This document shows, in pieces, positions 37,104-45,361 of a DNA stretch of 64,000 nucleotides. The notes under the pieces are model-generated. The model was not told the DNA's origin. It did not search any database and saw only the letters and a list, made by a program, of their open reading frames with translations. Positions within the stretch are counted from its first letter, which is position 1, and each line of letters begins with the position of its first letter. Origin of the DNA: Thermosediminibacter oceani DSM 16646 (lineage in GTDB: Bacteria; Bacillota; Thermosediminibacteria; Thermosediminibacterales; Thermosediminibacteraceae); assembly GCF_000144645.1 (NCBI RefSeq), contig NC_014377.1, forward strand, positions 2,108,001 through 2,172,000, in the 5' to 3' direction. Made by a program: the position numbers and the translations under genes.

Positions 37104-37470
37104 CCTTGTTCGCCTCCTTTACCTTCTTGATTTCGTCCTCGGGGAACATGTCAATGGCGTTGACGGGACACACCTTGGCACAGATACCGCATCCCTTGCA
37201 GTGCTTGTAGTCAAAGGTCTCAAACTTGCCGTCCTTGGCTATGACGGAAGCATCGGGGCAGTATCTCCAGCACATAAGGCAGTGTATGCATCTATCTTTG
37301 TTCCACACGGGTCTTCTGGATCTCCAGTCACCGGTCTCGTAGGTGTTGGCATTGCCAGGTTCGTAGATGTTGCCCGCGCGGGTCAGTTCGTGCCACTTCA
37401 TGTCCGGGCGCACGGCTTTGGTCCTGGTTCCTGTACCGAAATTTCTGTTAAAGGGGTTGTACGGCGTCAT
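37093..37470 (-). CDS. porD: Pyruvate:ferredoxin oxidoreductase, delta (ferredoxin) subunit
   Basis: The 125-residue protein has two 4Fe-4S motifs: CIHCLMCWRYCPD and CKGCGICAKVCPV. It carries electrons from the ThDP site to free ferredoxin. The N-terminal 70 residues before the clusters are longer than in archaeal PorD. It overlaps porG by 4 bp and porA by 11 bp, so translation is probably coupled. Confidence 0.94.
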   Translation of the reverse strand: MTPYNPFNRNFGTGTRTKAVRPDMKWHELTRAGNIYEPGNANTYETGDWRSRRPVWNKDRCIHCLMCWRYCPDASVIAKDGKFETFDYKHCKGCGICAKVCPVNAIDMFPEDEIKKVKEANKDEN

Positions 37471-38045
37471 TCCTCCTTCACCTCCCGGTAAGCCCTCTCT
37501 ATCGCCTTAAGGTTACCCTCGACAACTTCGGGCTTTGTCTTGAACTTTTTGGAAAGCAGTTCCTTTATGTGGCTCATAAATTGGTCGAAGGGTATGATGC
37601 CCGTCGCCCTGATAAAAGCTCCCATCATGGGAGTATTGGGAATGGCCCTCCCTATGGTATCCAGCGATATCTGGTTGGCATCCAGGGTATAAATCTTGCC
37701 ACCCTTTATATCCAGCATCTCCCTTACTTCCGCGGGGGTCTTGGTGGTGTTGATGATGTAGATACCGTCCTCCGGCACCCCTTCGGTTATCTTGGCTTTT
37801 CCTATCAGGGTGGGATCCAGCACTATTACAACATTGGGGTTTATAACGTTGGAGTGAATGTAAATGGGTTCGTCGCTGATCCTGTTAAAAGCCAGCATGG
37901 GAGCGCCCATTCTTTCGGGTCCGTACTCTGGAAAGCCCTGGACGTACTTGCCCATTGCTGCTACCGATTCGGCCAACATAAGAGCCGCCGTCTTTGCCCC
38001 CTGGCCGCCTCTAGCATGCCAGCGGATTTCCATCACCTTTGCCAT
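37467..38045 (-). CDS. porG: Pyruvate:ferredoxin oxidoreductase, gamma subunit
   Basis: The 192-residue protein starts EIRWHARGGQGAKTAALMLA, the gamma-subunit signature, and has QGFPEYGPERMGAPMLAFNR. It is the first gene of porG-porD-porA-porB. The leader is long (about 145 nt after the -10 box) and has a perfect palindrome that may be an operator. Confidence 0.94.
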   Translation of the reverse strand: MAKVMEIRWHARGGQGAKTAALMLAESVAAMGKYVQGFPEYGPERMGAPMLAFNRISDEPIYIHSNVINPNVVIVLDPTLIGKAKITEGVPEDGIYIINTTKTPAEVREMLDIKGGKIYTLDANQISLDTIGRAIPNTPMMGAFIRATGIIPFDQFMSHIKELLSKKFKTKPEVVEGNLKAIERAYREVKEE

Positions 38046-38171
38046 TTAATTTCCTCCCTTCTAATAATTAGAAATATCTGTTATAATACATAATACTGTA
38101 TATGTGTTCTTTTATAATACAAACTAGTTCATTATATATAACAGGCGCATAAAACGTTGTTATAAGCGTTA

Positions 38172-38185
38172 GTATCAATTGATAC
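38172..38185. promoter_or_regulatory. 14-bp perfect palindrome in the por leader, possible operator
   Basis: GTATCAATTGATAC lies 16 bp downstream of the -10 box, about where a repressor would block the start of transcription. It does not match the Rex, CcpA or CodY sites I know. Confidence 0.4.
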
Positions 38186-38200
38186 AGTAATCTCAATTAG

Positions 38201-38229
38201 ATTATAACAGAGTAATGATTGGCAGTCAA
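38201..38229 (-). promoter_or_regulatory. por operon promoter
   Basis: TTGACT (38224-38229) and TATAAT (38201-38206) are 17 bp apart on the minus strand. Confidence 0.8.
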
Positions 38230-38244
38230 GCTAAGCTGTAACAA

Positions 38245-38270
38245 TAAAAAAACCCTTCCGAACGAAGGGG
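38245..38270 (-). terminator. Terminator after bofA
   Basis: CCCTTC and GGAAGGG pair around GTTC and are followed by seven T residues on the minus strand. Confidence 0.85.
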
Positions 38271-38292
38271 TCGTGACAATCACAGGCGGCAA

Positions 38293-38559
38293 TCACAATA
38301 TATTTTTCAGTACTATAAGAAGTATTATTCCCGGAACACCGAGAAATCCTACAGTGAGGGCGGTCACCGGGTTGATAGCGATGTGGAGGCCCACGTAGCT
38401 GCCCATAAAATTTAACAGCACCAGGATTATCCCACCTATGACAGCATTATATAGCAGGTTGAGCACAATTTTGATTGGCCCTAGCAAAACCCTTCCTATC
38501 ACGTAAAGCATTAAAAGACCGAAGGCGTAGGCCACTATTGCTCCGATATCGAGCTGCAC
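38293..38559 (-). CDS. bofA: Pro-sigma-K processing inhibitor BofA
   Basis: BofA is a small membrane protein that holds the SpoIVFB protease inactive until the forespore signal arrives. The 88-residue protein has two hydrophobic segments and the C-terminal GLHIAINPVTALTVGFLGVP followed by GIILLIVL, which is the conserved family end. GTG at 38559 follows GGGGGGAG and gives the usual size. It follows the yaaL homologue, as in B. subtilis. Confidence 0.92.
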   Translation of the reverse strand: MQLDIGAIVAYAFGLLMLYVIGRVLLGPIKIVLNLLYNAVIGGIILVLLNFMGSYVGLHIAINPVTALTVGFLGVPGIILLIVLKNIL

Positions 38560-38591
38560 AAGACTCCCCCCTGGCTTTTTGTACATTTTTA

Positions 38592-38864
38592 TTACGAGTT
38601 TTGGTGGGTTATTCCCTGCTCCCTAGCTTTTTTCAAAAGGTAATTGTACTTCCTTCTTGCCGCCTCCATGGTGTATATGGCATGATCTACCAGTTCGGGG
38701 TCCGTGACGCTCTGGAAGTATCTTTCCGCCGAAATCAGTTCCCGGTGCGCTTTCTCAACCTCGTCGCTCAGCGAAAACTCAGCAGGCTTTATTGTTCCTT
38801 CTTCCTCTTCCATTAGAAAAGATGAGATTTCCGCCAGTAACCGGGCTATAGCCTCTTTCCTCAC
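38592..38864 (-). CDS. YaaL-family protein (DUF2508)
   Basis: The 90-residue helical protein contains ELISAERYFQSVTDPELVDH and AIYTMEAARRKYNYLLKKAR, the core of the YaaL/DUF2508 family. Function is unknown; in B. subtilis it sits in recR-yaaL-bofA. Here a LysE-type gene and a 417-bp degenerate stretch lie between it and recR. Confidence 0.88.
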   Translation of the reverse strand: MRKEAIARLLAEISSFLMEEEEGTIKPAEFSLSDEVEKAHRELISAERYFQSVTDPELVDHAIYTMEAARRKYNYLLKKAREQGITHQNS

Positions 38865-39075
38865 GACCCATCACCTCTTTTGAAATTTTAACCAGTTTTA
38901 TCAGTTTTATTCAGGCGATGGGCCGCAGGTTTTTTTATATTTTTTACCTCCCCGAAGCACTCCTGTACAAATTTTTTGGGAGCAGTTAAAAGGAATTCCC
39001 CCCACCCTGTGGCGAAATATATCCCTCTAATTAATCTTCACGGGAAAGATCATCTTATATCAAGGGGGTAAAAAA

Positions 39076-39660
39076 ATGCCTAATCTAACCGCATTCTTAT
39101 CCTACGTATTTGTAACTACTTTCACCCCTGGACCAAACAACATCATGGCTATGACCAACGGAAACCAATTCGGATTTAAGAAAGCGCTTAACTTTATTTT
39201 AGGTGTTACCACGGGCTTTGCCATAATCATGCTGCTGTGCAATTATCTCAACCTGTTACTTTTTAATTTAATGCCCAAAGTTGGAGTATTCATGAAATTG
39301 CTCGGATCAAGCTACATTATTTATCTGGCTATAAAAATACTGAAAAGCAATTCTGATGAAAATGATTCTCCCCGAGATAGCATGAGCACATTTTTAAACG
39401 GAATGCTCATGCAGTTTATCAATCCAAAAGTAATATTGTACGGGATAACCGTAACTTCAAATTTTATAATACCATATTATAAATCCAATACGACACTTTT
39501 TTTGTTTTCTATTTTCCTTGCATTTGTAGGCTTTCTGTCGACCTCTTGCTGGGCGCTTTTCGGTGCCGTTTTTCAAAAGTTTTTAAGCGAGTACAGAAAA
39601 CCCTTTAATATAGCGATGGCATTGCTCCTCATCTACAGCGCGATTTCAGTTTTAAAATGA
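39076..39660 (+). CDS. LysE/RhtB-family amino-acid exporter
   Basis: The 194-residue protein has six hydrophobic segments and the family start FVTTFTPGPNNIMAMTNGNQ followed by FGFKKALNFILG. The substrate is unknown. It is plus-strand, AT-rich and inserted between recR and yaaL, which are usually adjacent, so it was probably acquired. The ribosome binding site is AAGGGGGTAAAAAA. Confidence 0.9.
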   Translation: MPNLTAFLSYVFVTTFTPGPNNIMAMTNGNQFGFKKALNFILGVTTGFAIIMLLCNYLNLLLFNLMPKVGVFMKLLGSSYIIYLAIKILKSNSDENDSPRDSMSTFLNGMLMQFINPKVILYGITVTSNFIIPYYKSNTTLFLFSIFLAFVGFLSTSCWALFGAVFQKFLSEYRKPFNIAMALLLIYSAISVLK

Positions 39661-39762
39661 TTTGGGGGAGTACAAGGGGCAGTAACCCTCTCAATTCTTT
39701 TGGGATACGCGCCCCCTCGCCTTGCTATTTACATCCTCTTCCACAATGTAATATTGCCTCCG

Positions 39763-39933
39763 ATGACACTCAAAGCCCAGATCCATGCCGACTCAGCGGT
39801 TCTAAGAGACGCCATGTTCTGTGCCACCAAGGTCTATAATGGCTTCCTTCGGCACCTGCGGAGGGTAAATATCATTATCGTTTTAGGCCTATTCCTTTTA
39901 AGTTCCATAACTGGCAGTCAAAAAAGAAAATAA
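39763..39933 (+). pseudogene. Possible TnpB-like N-terminal fragment
   Basis: The frame reads MTLKAQIHADSAVLRDAMFC then ATKVYNGFLRHLRR, which resembles the start of IS605-type TnpB (a Lys-Ala strand, a helix, then VYNxxL). After that the similarity stops and the frame ends at 39933. It is short, so chance similarity is possible. Confidence 0.35.
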
Positions 39934-39961
39934 AATTGTTTTAGGGAATAGGATAAAGAGG

Positions 39962-40014
39962 AAAATAAAAAACATGGTCTACAGGACATTCCTTTGCCCT
40001 AATAAACCATGTTT
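39962..40014 (-). terminator. Terminator after recR
   Basis: AAACATGGT and ACCATGTTT pair across a 27-base loop and are followed by TTTATTTTCC on the minus strand. Confidence 0.7.
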
Positions 40015-40077
40015 CCTGAATCAACTTTAATTTCTTTGAAAGAACTTTTTGTAACAATGAAAAAGTTTATTTTTTGG

Positions 40078-40674
40078 CTACAGTTCCCTGCGGCCTTCCA
40101 AGGCTTTCGCCAGGGTTATCTCGTCGGCGTAGTCCAGGTCTCCCCCCATTGGGATTCCGTGGGCTATGCGGGTTACCTTCAACCCCAGGGGTTTAAGGAG
40201 CCTGGCGATGTAAAGGGCTGTTGCCTCGCCCTCCACGTCGGGGTTTGTGGCGATGATGACTTCCTTCACGCCGGAAGCCACCCGCGCCAGCAGTTCCTTT
40301 ATCCTTATATCATCGGGGCCTATGCCCTCCAGGGGCGATATCACCCCGTGCAGCACGTGATAGAGACCCTTATAATCCCTGGTCTTTTCTATGGCGACCA
40401 CGTCCTTGGGGTCTTCCACCACCATAATTGTGTTCCTGTCCCGGTGGGGCGCATTGCATATACTGCACGGGTCCACATCGGTGAAGTTGCCGCAAACGGA
40501 ACAGTATACGATGGATTCCCGGGCGCCGGCTATAGCCTGAACAAGTCTTGCCGCCCTGTCGGCAGGCATTTTCAGGATGTAGAAAGCCAGTCGCTGGGCG
40601 GTCTTGGGGCCTATGCCCGGGAGGCGGGACAATTCTTCGATGAGCCGTGCAATCGGTTCCGCGTAATACCCCAT
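40078..40674 (-). CDS. recR: Recombination mediator RecR
   Basis: RecR works with RecO to load RecA at gaps. The 198-residue protein has the helix-hairpin-helix [18 protein letters not shown], a zinc finger ([16 protein letters not shown]) and a TOPRIM domain with [14 protein letters not shown]. Length is normal. It follows ebfC by 12 bp in the conserved dnaX-ebfC-recR order. Confidence 0.97.
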   Translation of the reverse strand: MGYYAEPIARLIEELSRLPGIGPKTAQRLAFYILKMPADRAARLVQAIAGARESIVYCSVCGNFTDVDPCSICNAPHRDRNTIMVVEDPKDVVAIEKTRDYKGLYHVLHGVISPLEGIGPDDIRIKELLARVASGVKEVIIATNPDVEGEATALYIARLLKPLGLKVTRIAHGIPMGGDLDYADEITLAKALEGRREL

Positions 40675-40686
40675 GTCAATCCTTCC

Positions 40687-41016
40687 TTAGAACAGCCCCG
40701 GTATGCCCAGGCCCCCGGTGAGCTTGCTCATTTCTTTAGTCACCATCTCCTCGGCCTTCTGCAGGGCTTCGTTGACGGCAGCCAGGATGAGGTCTTCAAG
40801 CATTTCCACGTCGTCGGGGTCAACGGCCTCCGGCTGGATTTTAATTTCTAAAAGCTCCTTCCTGCCGTTGGCCACCGCTTTTACCACACCGCCGCCAGCA
40901 GTGGCTTCCACGGTCCTCTCTTTTAGCTCCTCCTGAAGCTTGGCCATGTCCTCCTGCACTTTCTGCACCTGCTTCATGAGCTTGCTCATATTGCCCATAC
41001 CACCGAAATTTTTCAT
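40687..41016 (-). CDS. Nucleoid-associated protein, YbaB/EbfC family
   Basis: The 109-residue protein starts [20 protein letters not shown] and has the core [20 protein letters not shown], both family features. It binds DNA as a dimer. The ribosome binding site is GATAGGAGGTAGG. It lies between dnaX and recR. Confidence 0.95.
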   Translation of the reverse strand: MKNFGGMGNMSKLMKQVQKVQEDMAKLQEELKERTVEATAGGGVVKAVANGRKELLEIKIQPEAVDPDDVEMLEDLILAAVNEALQKAEEMVTKEMSKLTGGLGIPGLF

Positions 41017-41037
41017 GAAAACCTACCTCCTATCCGA

Positions 41038-42753
41038 TTAATTATCGTCAATTTCAACCAGGTCCTCACCGAATAACTCGATGGCGCTCCTGATGAACTC
41101 CTCATCGGAGACATCCTTTGAATCCCGGCTCGCAGCCTCCTCGGCCTTTCTAAACCCCTTTACGGCAATCTCCATGCCCGTTATATTTTTTATCGCTTCC
41201 TCTATTATATTTTTTTGAATTTCTATTAAAGCTTTTTGGCCGTCAAACCCCTCGAAGGAAAGGAACAAGTTGCCCTTTTGAAGTTCCACGGGTTCGACCC
41301 GGCAGGCCTCCATGACGTTGACCACGGTCATCTTCCCCTTCTTTGCAAGTTCCTCTAACACCCGGGGCCATTTTTCCTTTAATTCCAGCAGTTCTTTCCC
41401 GGGATTTTCGCGCCGGACCTCCCCGCTTTTCGTTTGACGGGCACTGGCCCTTTCGGGCGTCACTTCCCGGGATACCTCGGTCCTTGCCGGCACACCGCCG
41501 GTTACAGGGTTTTCGGCCTGGGAGCCAGCGGATGCGCCGCCGGTGTCGGGTTTTTGTGCTTCATAGGCGGGAGAGCTACCGGAAAACCCCTCCAGCCTTT
41601 TTTCCAACTCCTCAACCCTCTCCTCCAGGGCCTTAATCCGGGCCGCCGGCGCCGTTTCGCCGGTCCAGAGCTCCGGCAGAGCCAGCTTTACCATTGCGGC
41701 TTCCAACACTGTTCGGGGCTGTGACGCCCACCGGACGTCGTTGGAGGCCGTTTTTAAAAGGTCCAGTATGTTTAGGATTTCTTCTCGGGAATAACTTTTT
41801 GCAAGGGCCTCAAGTTCCCCGTATTCCTCGTCGGTTACGTCCACCAGGTTCCTGTCGGCGCCTATGGAAACCATGAGCAAATTTCTGTAAAATCCCATCA
41901 AGTCGTCGGTGAAGCGCAAAAGGTCCTTCCCAAGGCCTACAACTTCCTCGATGATATCGAGGATCCTGCCGGGAGCCCTCTGCTTTACCGCCCGCGAAAT
42001 CTCGAAGAACAGGTCGTCGCCCACCGCTCCGAAGAGCGAAAGGGCATCCCGGTAGGTGAGCTTATCACCGCCAAAGGCCAACGCCTTGTCCAACAGGCTA
42101 AGGGCATCGCGCATGGACCCCTGCGAGCTCCTGGCTATGAGGGCGAGGGCTTTGTCTTCAGCCTCGACGCCGTTTTCCGCCGAAATCCTCTTCAGGTGGG
42201 ACACCAGTTCTCTGGTCTGTACCCTCCTGAAATCAAACCTCATGCAGCGGGAAAGGATGGTAGACGGGAGTTTGTTGGGTTCGGTGGTGGCAAGAATGAA
42301 CACTACGTGCTCCGGCGGCTCCTCGAGGGTTTTCAGGAGGGCGTTGAAGGCTTCGGTGGTGAGCATATGCACCTCGTCGATTATGTATACCCTGTACCGT
42401 CCTTCGGAAGGAGGGAAATTAACACTTTCTCTGAGGGTGCGTATGTCGTCGATGCCCCGGTTTGAAGCCGCATCCATCTCGATGACGTCAATCATGCCGC
42501 CTTCGTTGATGGCAAGGCAGTTCCTGCACCGGTTGCAGGGGGTATCGGTGGGGCCCTGTTCGCAATTCAGAGCTTTGGCGAAAACCCTCGCGGTGCTGGT
42601 CTTACCGGTGCCCCTCATACCGCAAAAAAGGTAGGCGTGACCAATTTTCCCGGTTCTGATCTGGTTTTTTAATGTCCTGACAATGGCTTCCTGGCCTACG
42701 ATTTCGTCGAAATCCCTGGGCCTGTACCTCCTGTATAGGGCCACGTACGCCAT
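41038..42753 (-). CDS. dnaX: DNA polymerase III subunits gamma and tau
   Basis: DnaX is the clamp-loader ATPase. The 571-residue protein starts MAYVALYRRYRPRDFDEIVG, has Walker A FCGMRGTGKTSTARVFAKAL, a zinc module (CRNCLAINEG with CEQG and CNRC), DEVHML and the sensor motif LSRCMRFDFRR. A Ser/Gly/Glu-rich linker (around 385-450) leads to a tau-type tail. ATG at 42753 follows GGGGGAG. A longer in-frame start would run through the SRP RNA and is rejected. Confidence 0.96.
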   Translation of the reverse strand: MAYVALYRRYRPRDFDEIVGQEAIVRTLKNQIRTGKIGHAYLFCGMRGTGKTSTARVFAKALNCEQGPTDTPCNRCRNCLAINEGGMIDVIEMDAASNRGIDDIRTLRESVNFPPSEGRYRVYIIDEVHMLTTEAFNALLKTLEEPPEHVVFILATTEPNKLPSTILSRCMRFDFRRVQTRELVSHLKRISAENGVEAEDKALALIARSSQGSMRDALSLLDKALAFGGDKLTYRDALSLFGAVGDDLFFEISRAVKQRAPGRILDIIEEVVGLGKDLLRFTDDLMGFYRNLLMVSIGADRNLVDVTDEEYGELEALAKSYSREEILNILDLLKTASNDVRWASQPRTVLEAAMVKLALPELWTGETAPAARIKALEERVEELEKRLEGFSGSSPAYEAQKPDTGGASAGSQAENPVTGGVPARTEVSREVTPERASARQTKSGEVRRENPGKELLELKEKWPRVLEELAKKGKMTVVNVMEACRVEPVELQKGNLFLSFEGFDGQKALIEIQKNIIEEAIKNITGMEIAVKGFRKAEEAASRDSKDVSDEEFIRSAIELFGEDLVEIDDN

Positions 42754-42785
42754 GGGAAATCTCCCCCGCAATTTCCTTATATATT

Positions 42786-42814
42786 TTAAAGGCCGCCGGA
42801 AAGTTACGGCGGCT
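42786..42814 (-). terminator. Terminator after the SRP RNA
   Basis: GCCGCCG and CGGCGGC pair, followed by CTTTAAAAT on the minus strand. It lies between the SRP RNA and dnaX. Confidence 0.65.
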
Positions 42815-42819
42815 AAAAA

Positions 42820-43095
42820 TTTTGGCCGTGCACCCTCCGTCGATTTTTCCCTCCGGGCGTTACCATGATAGTTAGCTCCGACCAGGCTGCCCCGCGGCAC
42901 ATGGAAGGGCTTCCTTACCGTTGCTTCCTCCCGGACCTGGCGGGGTTCGGAAGTTTCCATTGCGCGGGACCCGGCCATCGTCGCCACTTGTCATGGCCGG
43001 ACCCCACAGGGAGAAAACCTCGGGAGGGAATTCGACCCCACTACAGCGGCTTGTGGGTACAGGGCACCGCTACCTCCCCGTCTAGCACGGCCAAA
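42820..43095 (-). ncRNA. ffs: Signal recognition particle RNA, large bacterial type
   Basis: The minus strand shows the Alu-domain segments GCTAGACGGGGAGGTAGCGG and CCGCTGTAGTGGGGTCGAAT, then the S-domain apical region GTCCCGCGCAATGGAAAC, CCAGGTCCGGGAGGAAGCAA and GTGCCGCGGGGCAGCCTGG. The ends GGCCGTGC and GCACGGCC pair. At about 275 nt it is the Firmicutes form with an Alu domain. It precedes dnaX, its usual place. Confidence 0.96.
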
Positions 43096-43151
43096 TTTTT
43101 CTGCAGATATAAAATTAACTCTTTAGTTAGTCTATACGACCTTCGAAGTTT

Positions 43152-43180
43152 ATTATACTATCTTTAATAAAAAATAGCAA
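43152..43180 (-). promoter_or_regulatory. SRP RNA promoter
   Basis: TTGCTA (43175-43180) and TATAAT (43152-43157) are 17 bp apart on the minus strand. The mature RNA would need 5' trimming of about 50 nt. Confidence 0.65.
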
Positions 43181-43297
43181 GGCAAATAAGTTCCCAGCTA
43201 ATGCAAATAATCTTATACTCTATTGTATATTTCAAATTGCTAGTGCTTAAGTCAAGCAAATAAAAAAGTCGCCTACAACTACCGTTTTCAAAAAATC

Positions 43298-43546
43298 TTA
43301 GTTGCCCATATTAATTCTTTGATCATTTAGCATTGCCCAGATATAAGCGGACCCTCTTACAATATTGCTAATTTGACCGGGGCCATCGGTAGGCATCATT
43401 TTGAAAGCTTTACTAAAGTCGCTTTTTTGCAATTTATAATTCGTCCTGTCAGTAATAACTGCATCACTTTCTACCATATATTTAAACTCGATTCCTTTTT
43501 TTGTATAAAAATTTTCCCCTGCATGACAAATAATTATCAATGACAA
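43298..43546 (-). CDS. Small protein at the end of the Xre-ImmA-PIN module, function unknown
   Basis: The 82-residue frame contains HAGENFYTKKGIEFKYMVES, DRTNYKLQKSDFSKAFKMMP and DGPGQISNIVRGSAYIWAML. The pattern looks like a compact, conserved fold, but I do not know a name for the family. The start (TTG at 43546) has no clear ribosome binding site; an ATG at 43477 would give 59 residues. It follows the PIN gene by 6 bp. A decayed copy of its C-terminal part lies at 45362-45439 on the other strand. Confidence 0.65.
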   Translation of the reverse strand: MSLIIICHAGENFYTKKGIEFKYMVESDAVITDRTNYKLQKSDFSKAFKMMPTDGPGQISNIVRGSAYIWAMLNDQRINMGN

Positions 43547-43552
43547 TAATGA

Positions 43553-44116
43553 TTATATCAATAATTCAGATTGGGTATTAAATTTTGTTATCACATAATC
43601 GAAATTATAAATGGGAAGTTTTCTCTTTTTATCTTTCATGGATTGCCATATGGCTTGTCCTTCTTTGACTGTTATGTAATTGGCTTTCCAGTAATAATAT
43701 AAAATATGCTCTGTACAAATTAAAGGCGGCTGGTTGTCCTTGATATAGGGTAAGACATCACTTAAATTGTTGCTGGCTAAAGTGCCGTTCAGTGATTTTG
43801 CTAAAACTATAGCAGCTGCCTCACCTTTTCCAATCTTTTTAGGATTATCCATGGCAATTAATCGTAAATACTCCTTCAAATACGGATCCGTAATGCCAAT
43901 GTCTTTAACAGTAAAATTTTTGGACTCTACTTCACGTTCGATATTTTCAAATACATAATAAAATTTTGTTTTTTTCATATAGGCTAACTCGTTGTAAACG
44001 GCTTGGGGGATAATGATTTGTCCTCGGAAGAGGGTGTTGATTATGTCCAATCGATTAATCCATGAAAATGAAGCAATGCAGTCGTTGTCAAAAACTATCG
44101 GCATCTTCAAATGCAT
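43553..44116 (-). CDS. PIN-domain-like protein, probable toxin nuclease
   Basis: The 187-residue protein has IVFDNDCIASFSWINRLDII (first Asp), PQAVYNELAYM (Glu), and KIGKGEAAAIVLAKSLNGTL with ASNNLSDV, the order of acidic residues in PIN nucleases. ATG at 44116 follows GGAGGGTGTGG, so the gene overlaps the end of the ImmA gene by 29 bp. Combined with Xre and ImmA genes it suggests a toxin controlled by proteolysis; the target is unknown. Confidence 0.75.
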   Translation of the reverse strand: MHLKMPIVFDNDCIASFSWINRLDIINTLFRGQIIIPQAVYNELAYMKKTKFYYVFENIEREVESKNFTVKDIGITDPYLKEYLRLIAMDNPKKIGKGEAAAIVLAKSLNGTLASNNLSDVLPYIKDNQPPLICTEHILYYYWKANYITVKEGQAIWQSMKDKKRKLPIYNFDYVITKFNTQSELLI

Positions 44117-44858
44117 TTTCCACACCCTCCAATTCTTCATTATCCCCGTATAGAATATCTGCAAAGCCTCCTTCTAAAAGCAATTCTTCGTATTTCCCAT
44201 AAGTTATTCTACCGCTGTCCAAAAGAGTCTGGGCAAGTTCTGCGTAATCAGAATAAATTTGTGTTCCCTTATCTTCTGTATTACGATACAGGTCGGTTTT
44301 GTAACCAAGCTGGGCGGCGTTCTTAATTATATTTTTCTCCATAGCTTCATATTGTCTACTGGTAATCGCTCCGATACTTTTCAGGCGGATAAGCATTAGT
44401 TTATGGCTTACCTGGAAGTAATTTTCTAGAAATATTATATCGTTCAGGGTAATCGGCTTTCCTTTAGTCCTTTTTAGTATCATATACTCAAGGGCATCGT
44501 CTGGAACCAGCAGATGAGCCGCAAAATGGTTGGCGTCGCGTTCGTTTTGGTAATCTTCTTCAAATTTATTAATAGGGCAGACCCTTCCCGACATACCAAT
44601 GTCGTACTTTATATGATAATACTCGTGTGCAGCCGTGAAATATTGGTGTCCCAGGCTTCTGCTGGAATTTATGACAACAAGCCCAGCCTTTTTATTACGC
44701 ATAAAAAAGCCTGAAATATTTCCCTTTATTTTTGTTATTATCAGGGAAACATTTTCGATGTCTTTTAACACCCTGAATATATCCACCCTGTCATATTGAC
44801 CAATCCCAAGATTTTTTCTTGTTTCTGCTGCCTTTAATTTTATTTCATCATAATTCAT
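44088..44858 (-). CDS. ImmA/IrrE-family metallopeptidase
   Basis: The 256-residue protein has the zinc motif HEYYH in QYFTAAHEYYHIKYDIGMSG and a third ligand region ERDANHFAAHLLVPDDAL, as in ImmA and IrrE. Such peptidases cleave cognate Xre repressors under stress (family knowledge). The Xre gene is 4 bp upstream, and the ribosome binding site is GGGGAGGTGAGG. The C-terminal part is long and acidic. Confidence 0.9.
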   Translation of the reverse strand: MNYDEIKLKAAETRKNLGIGQYDRVDIFRVLKDIENVSLIITKIKGNISGFFMRNKKAGLVVINSSRSLGHQYFTAAHEYYHIKYDIGMSGRVCPINKFEEDYQNERDANHFAAHLLVPDDALEYMILKRTKGKPITLNDIIFLENYFQVSHKLMLIRLKSIGAITSRQYEAMEKNIIKNAAQLGYKTDLYRNTEDKGTQIYSDYAELAQTLLDSGRITYGKYEELLLEGGFADILYGDNEELEGVENAFEDADSF

Positions 44859-44862
44859 TTCC

Positions 44863-45207
44863 TCACCTCCCCATGAGTTCCCTCATCTCACATAGATTAC
44901 GCAAAAAGGTCTTGGCAAAAGCAATGGTTTCTAAATCTTCTTCGCAGAACTCATCGGCTCTGAAGGCTATTTCTACCTCTGGTTCTTTTTTATCCTCATT
45001 ACCGAGGAAATAATCGATCGAATACCCATATAAATTGGCCAATTCCTGTAATAGGGTAATGTTGATTTCCCTCGCCCCAGTTTCATAATAGGATAACTGG
45101 ACCTTGTTTATCCCGAGGATTTTGGCAACCTGGTCCTGTGTCAAACCGCATTTCTTTCTCGCTTCTTGGAGTCTTTCCCCAAGACTTTTGAGAAAGCTGT
45201 TATTCAT
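44863..45207 (-). CDS. Xre-family transcriptional regulator
   Basis: The 114-residue protein has a helix-turn-helix: LGERLQEARKKCGLTQDQVA then KILGINKVQLSYYETGAREI. The tail (about residues 70-114) is acidic and may bind the ImmA peptidase. It is the first gene of the module and likely represses it through the palindrome at 45247-45266. The ribosome binding site is TTAGGAGGGATTAT. Confidence 0.92.
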   Translation of the reverse strand: MNNSFLKSLGERLQEARKKCGLTQDQVAKILGINKVQLSYYETGAREINITLLQELANLYGYSIDYFLGNEDKKEPEVEIAFRADEFCEEDLETIAFAKTFLRNLCEMRELMGR

Positions 45208-45246
45208 ATAATCCCTCCTAACTTATATGTTAAATTCACACTATAT

Positions 45247-45266
45247 TGTATTATAATTATAACACA
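45247..45266. promoter_or_regulatory. Near-perfect 20-bp palindrome, candidate operator/promoter of the Xre module
   Basis: TGTATTATAATTATAACACA pairs at 9 of 10 positions with its own reverse complement and includes a TATAAT. It lies 40 bp before the Xre start. Confidence 0.55.
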
Positions 45267-45361
45267 TTTGTTATTAATTTAATCCCGGGATAAAAAATTT
45301 TTTCTATAAACACGAATTTTTAAGGTGGAAAACGGGTGTATAGGATGATGAGTATTAAAAA

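Larger units (their letters stand above)
39661..40077. other. 417-bp non-coding stretch with a likely mobile-element scar
   Basis: The left part holds a possible fragment of a TnpB-like gene (39763-39933). The right part holds the recR terminator (39962-40014). GGGGC (39675-39679) and GCCCC (39710-39714) could pair as in the end hairpins of IS200/IS605 elements. Nothing else is recognised. Confidence 0.4.

Noticed and set aside
42754-42987. N-terminal extension of dnaX
   Set aside because: It would translate the 3' end of the SRP RNA. The ATG at 42753 has a ribosome binding site and the family N-terminus.
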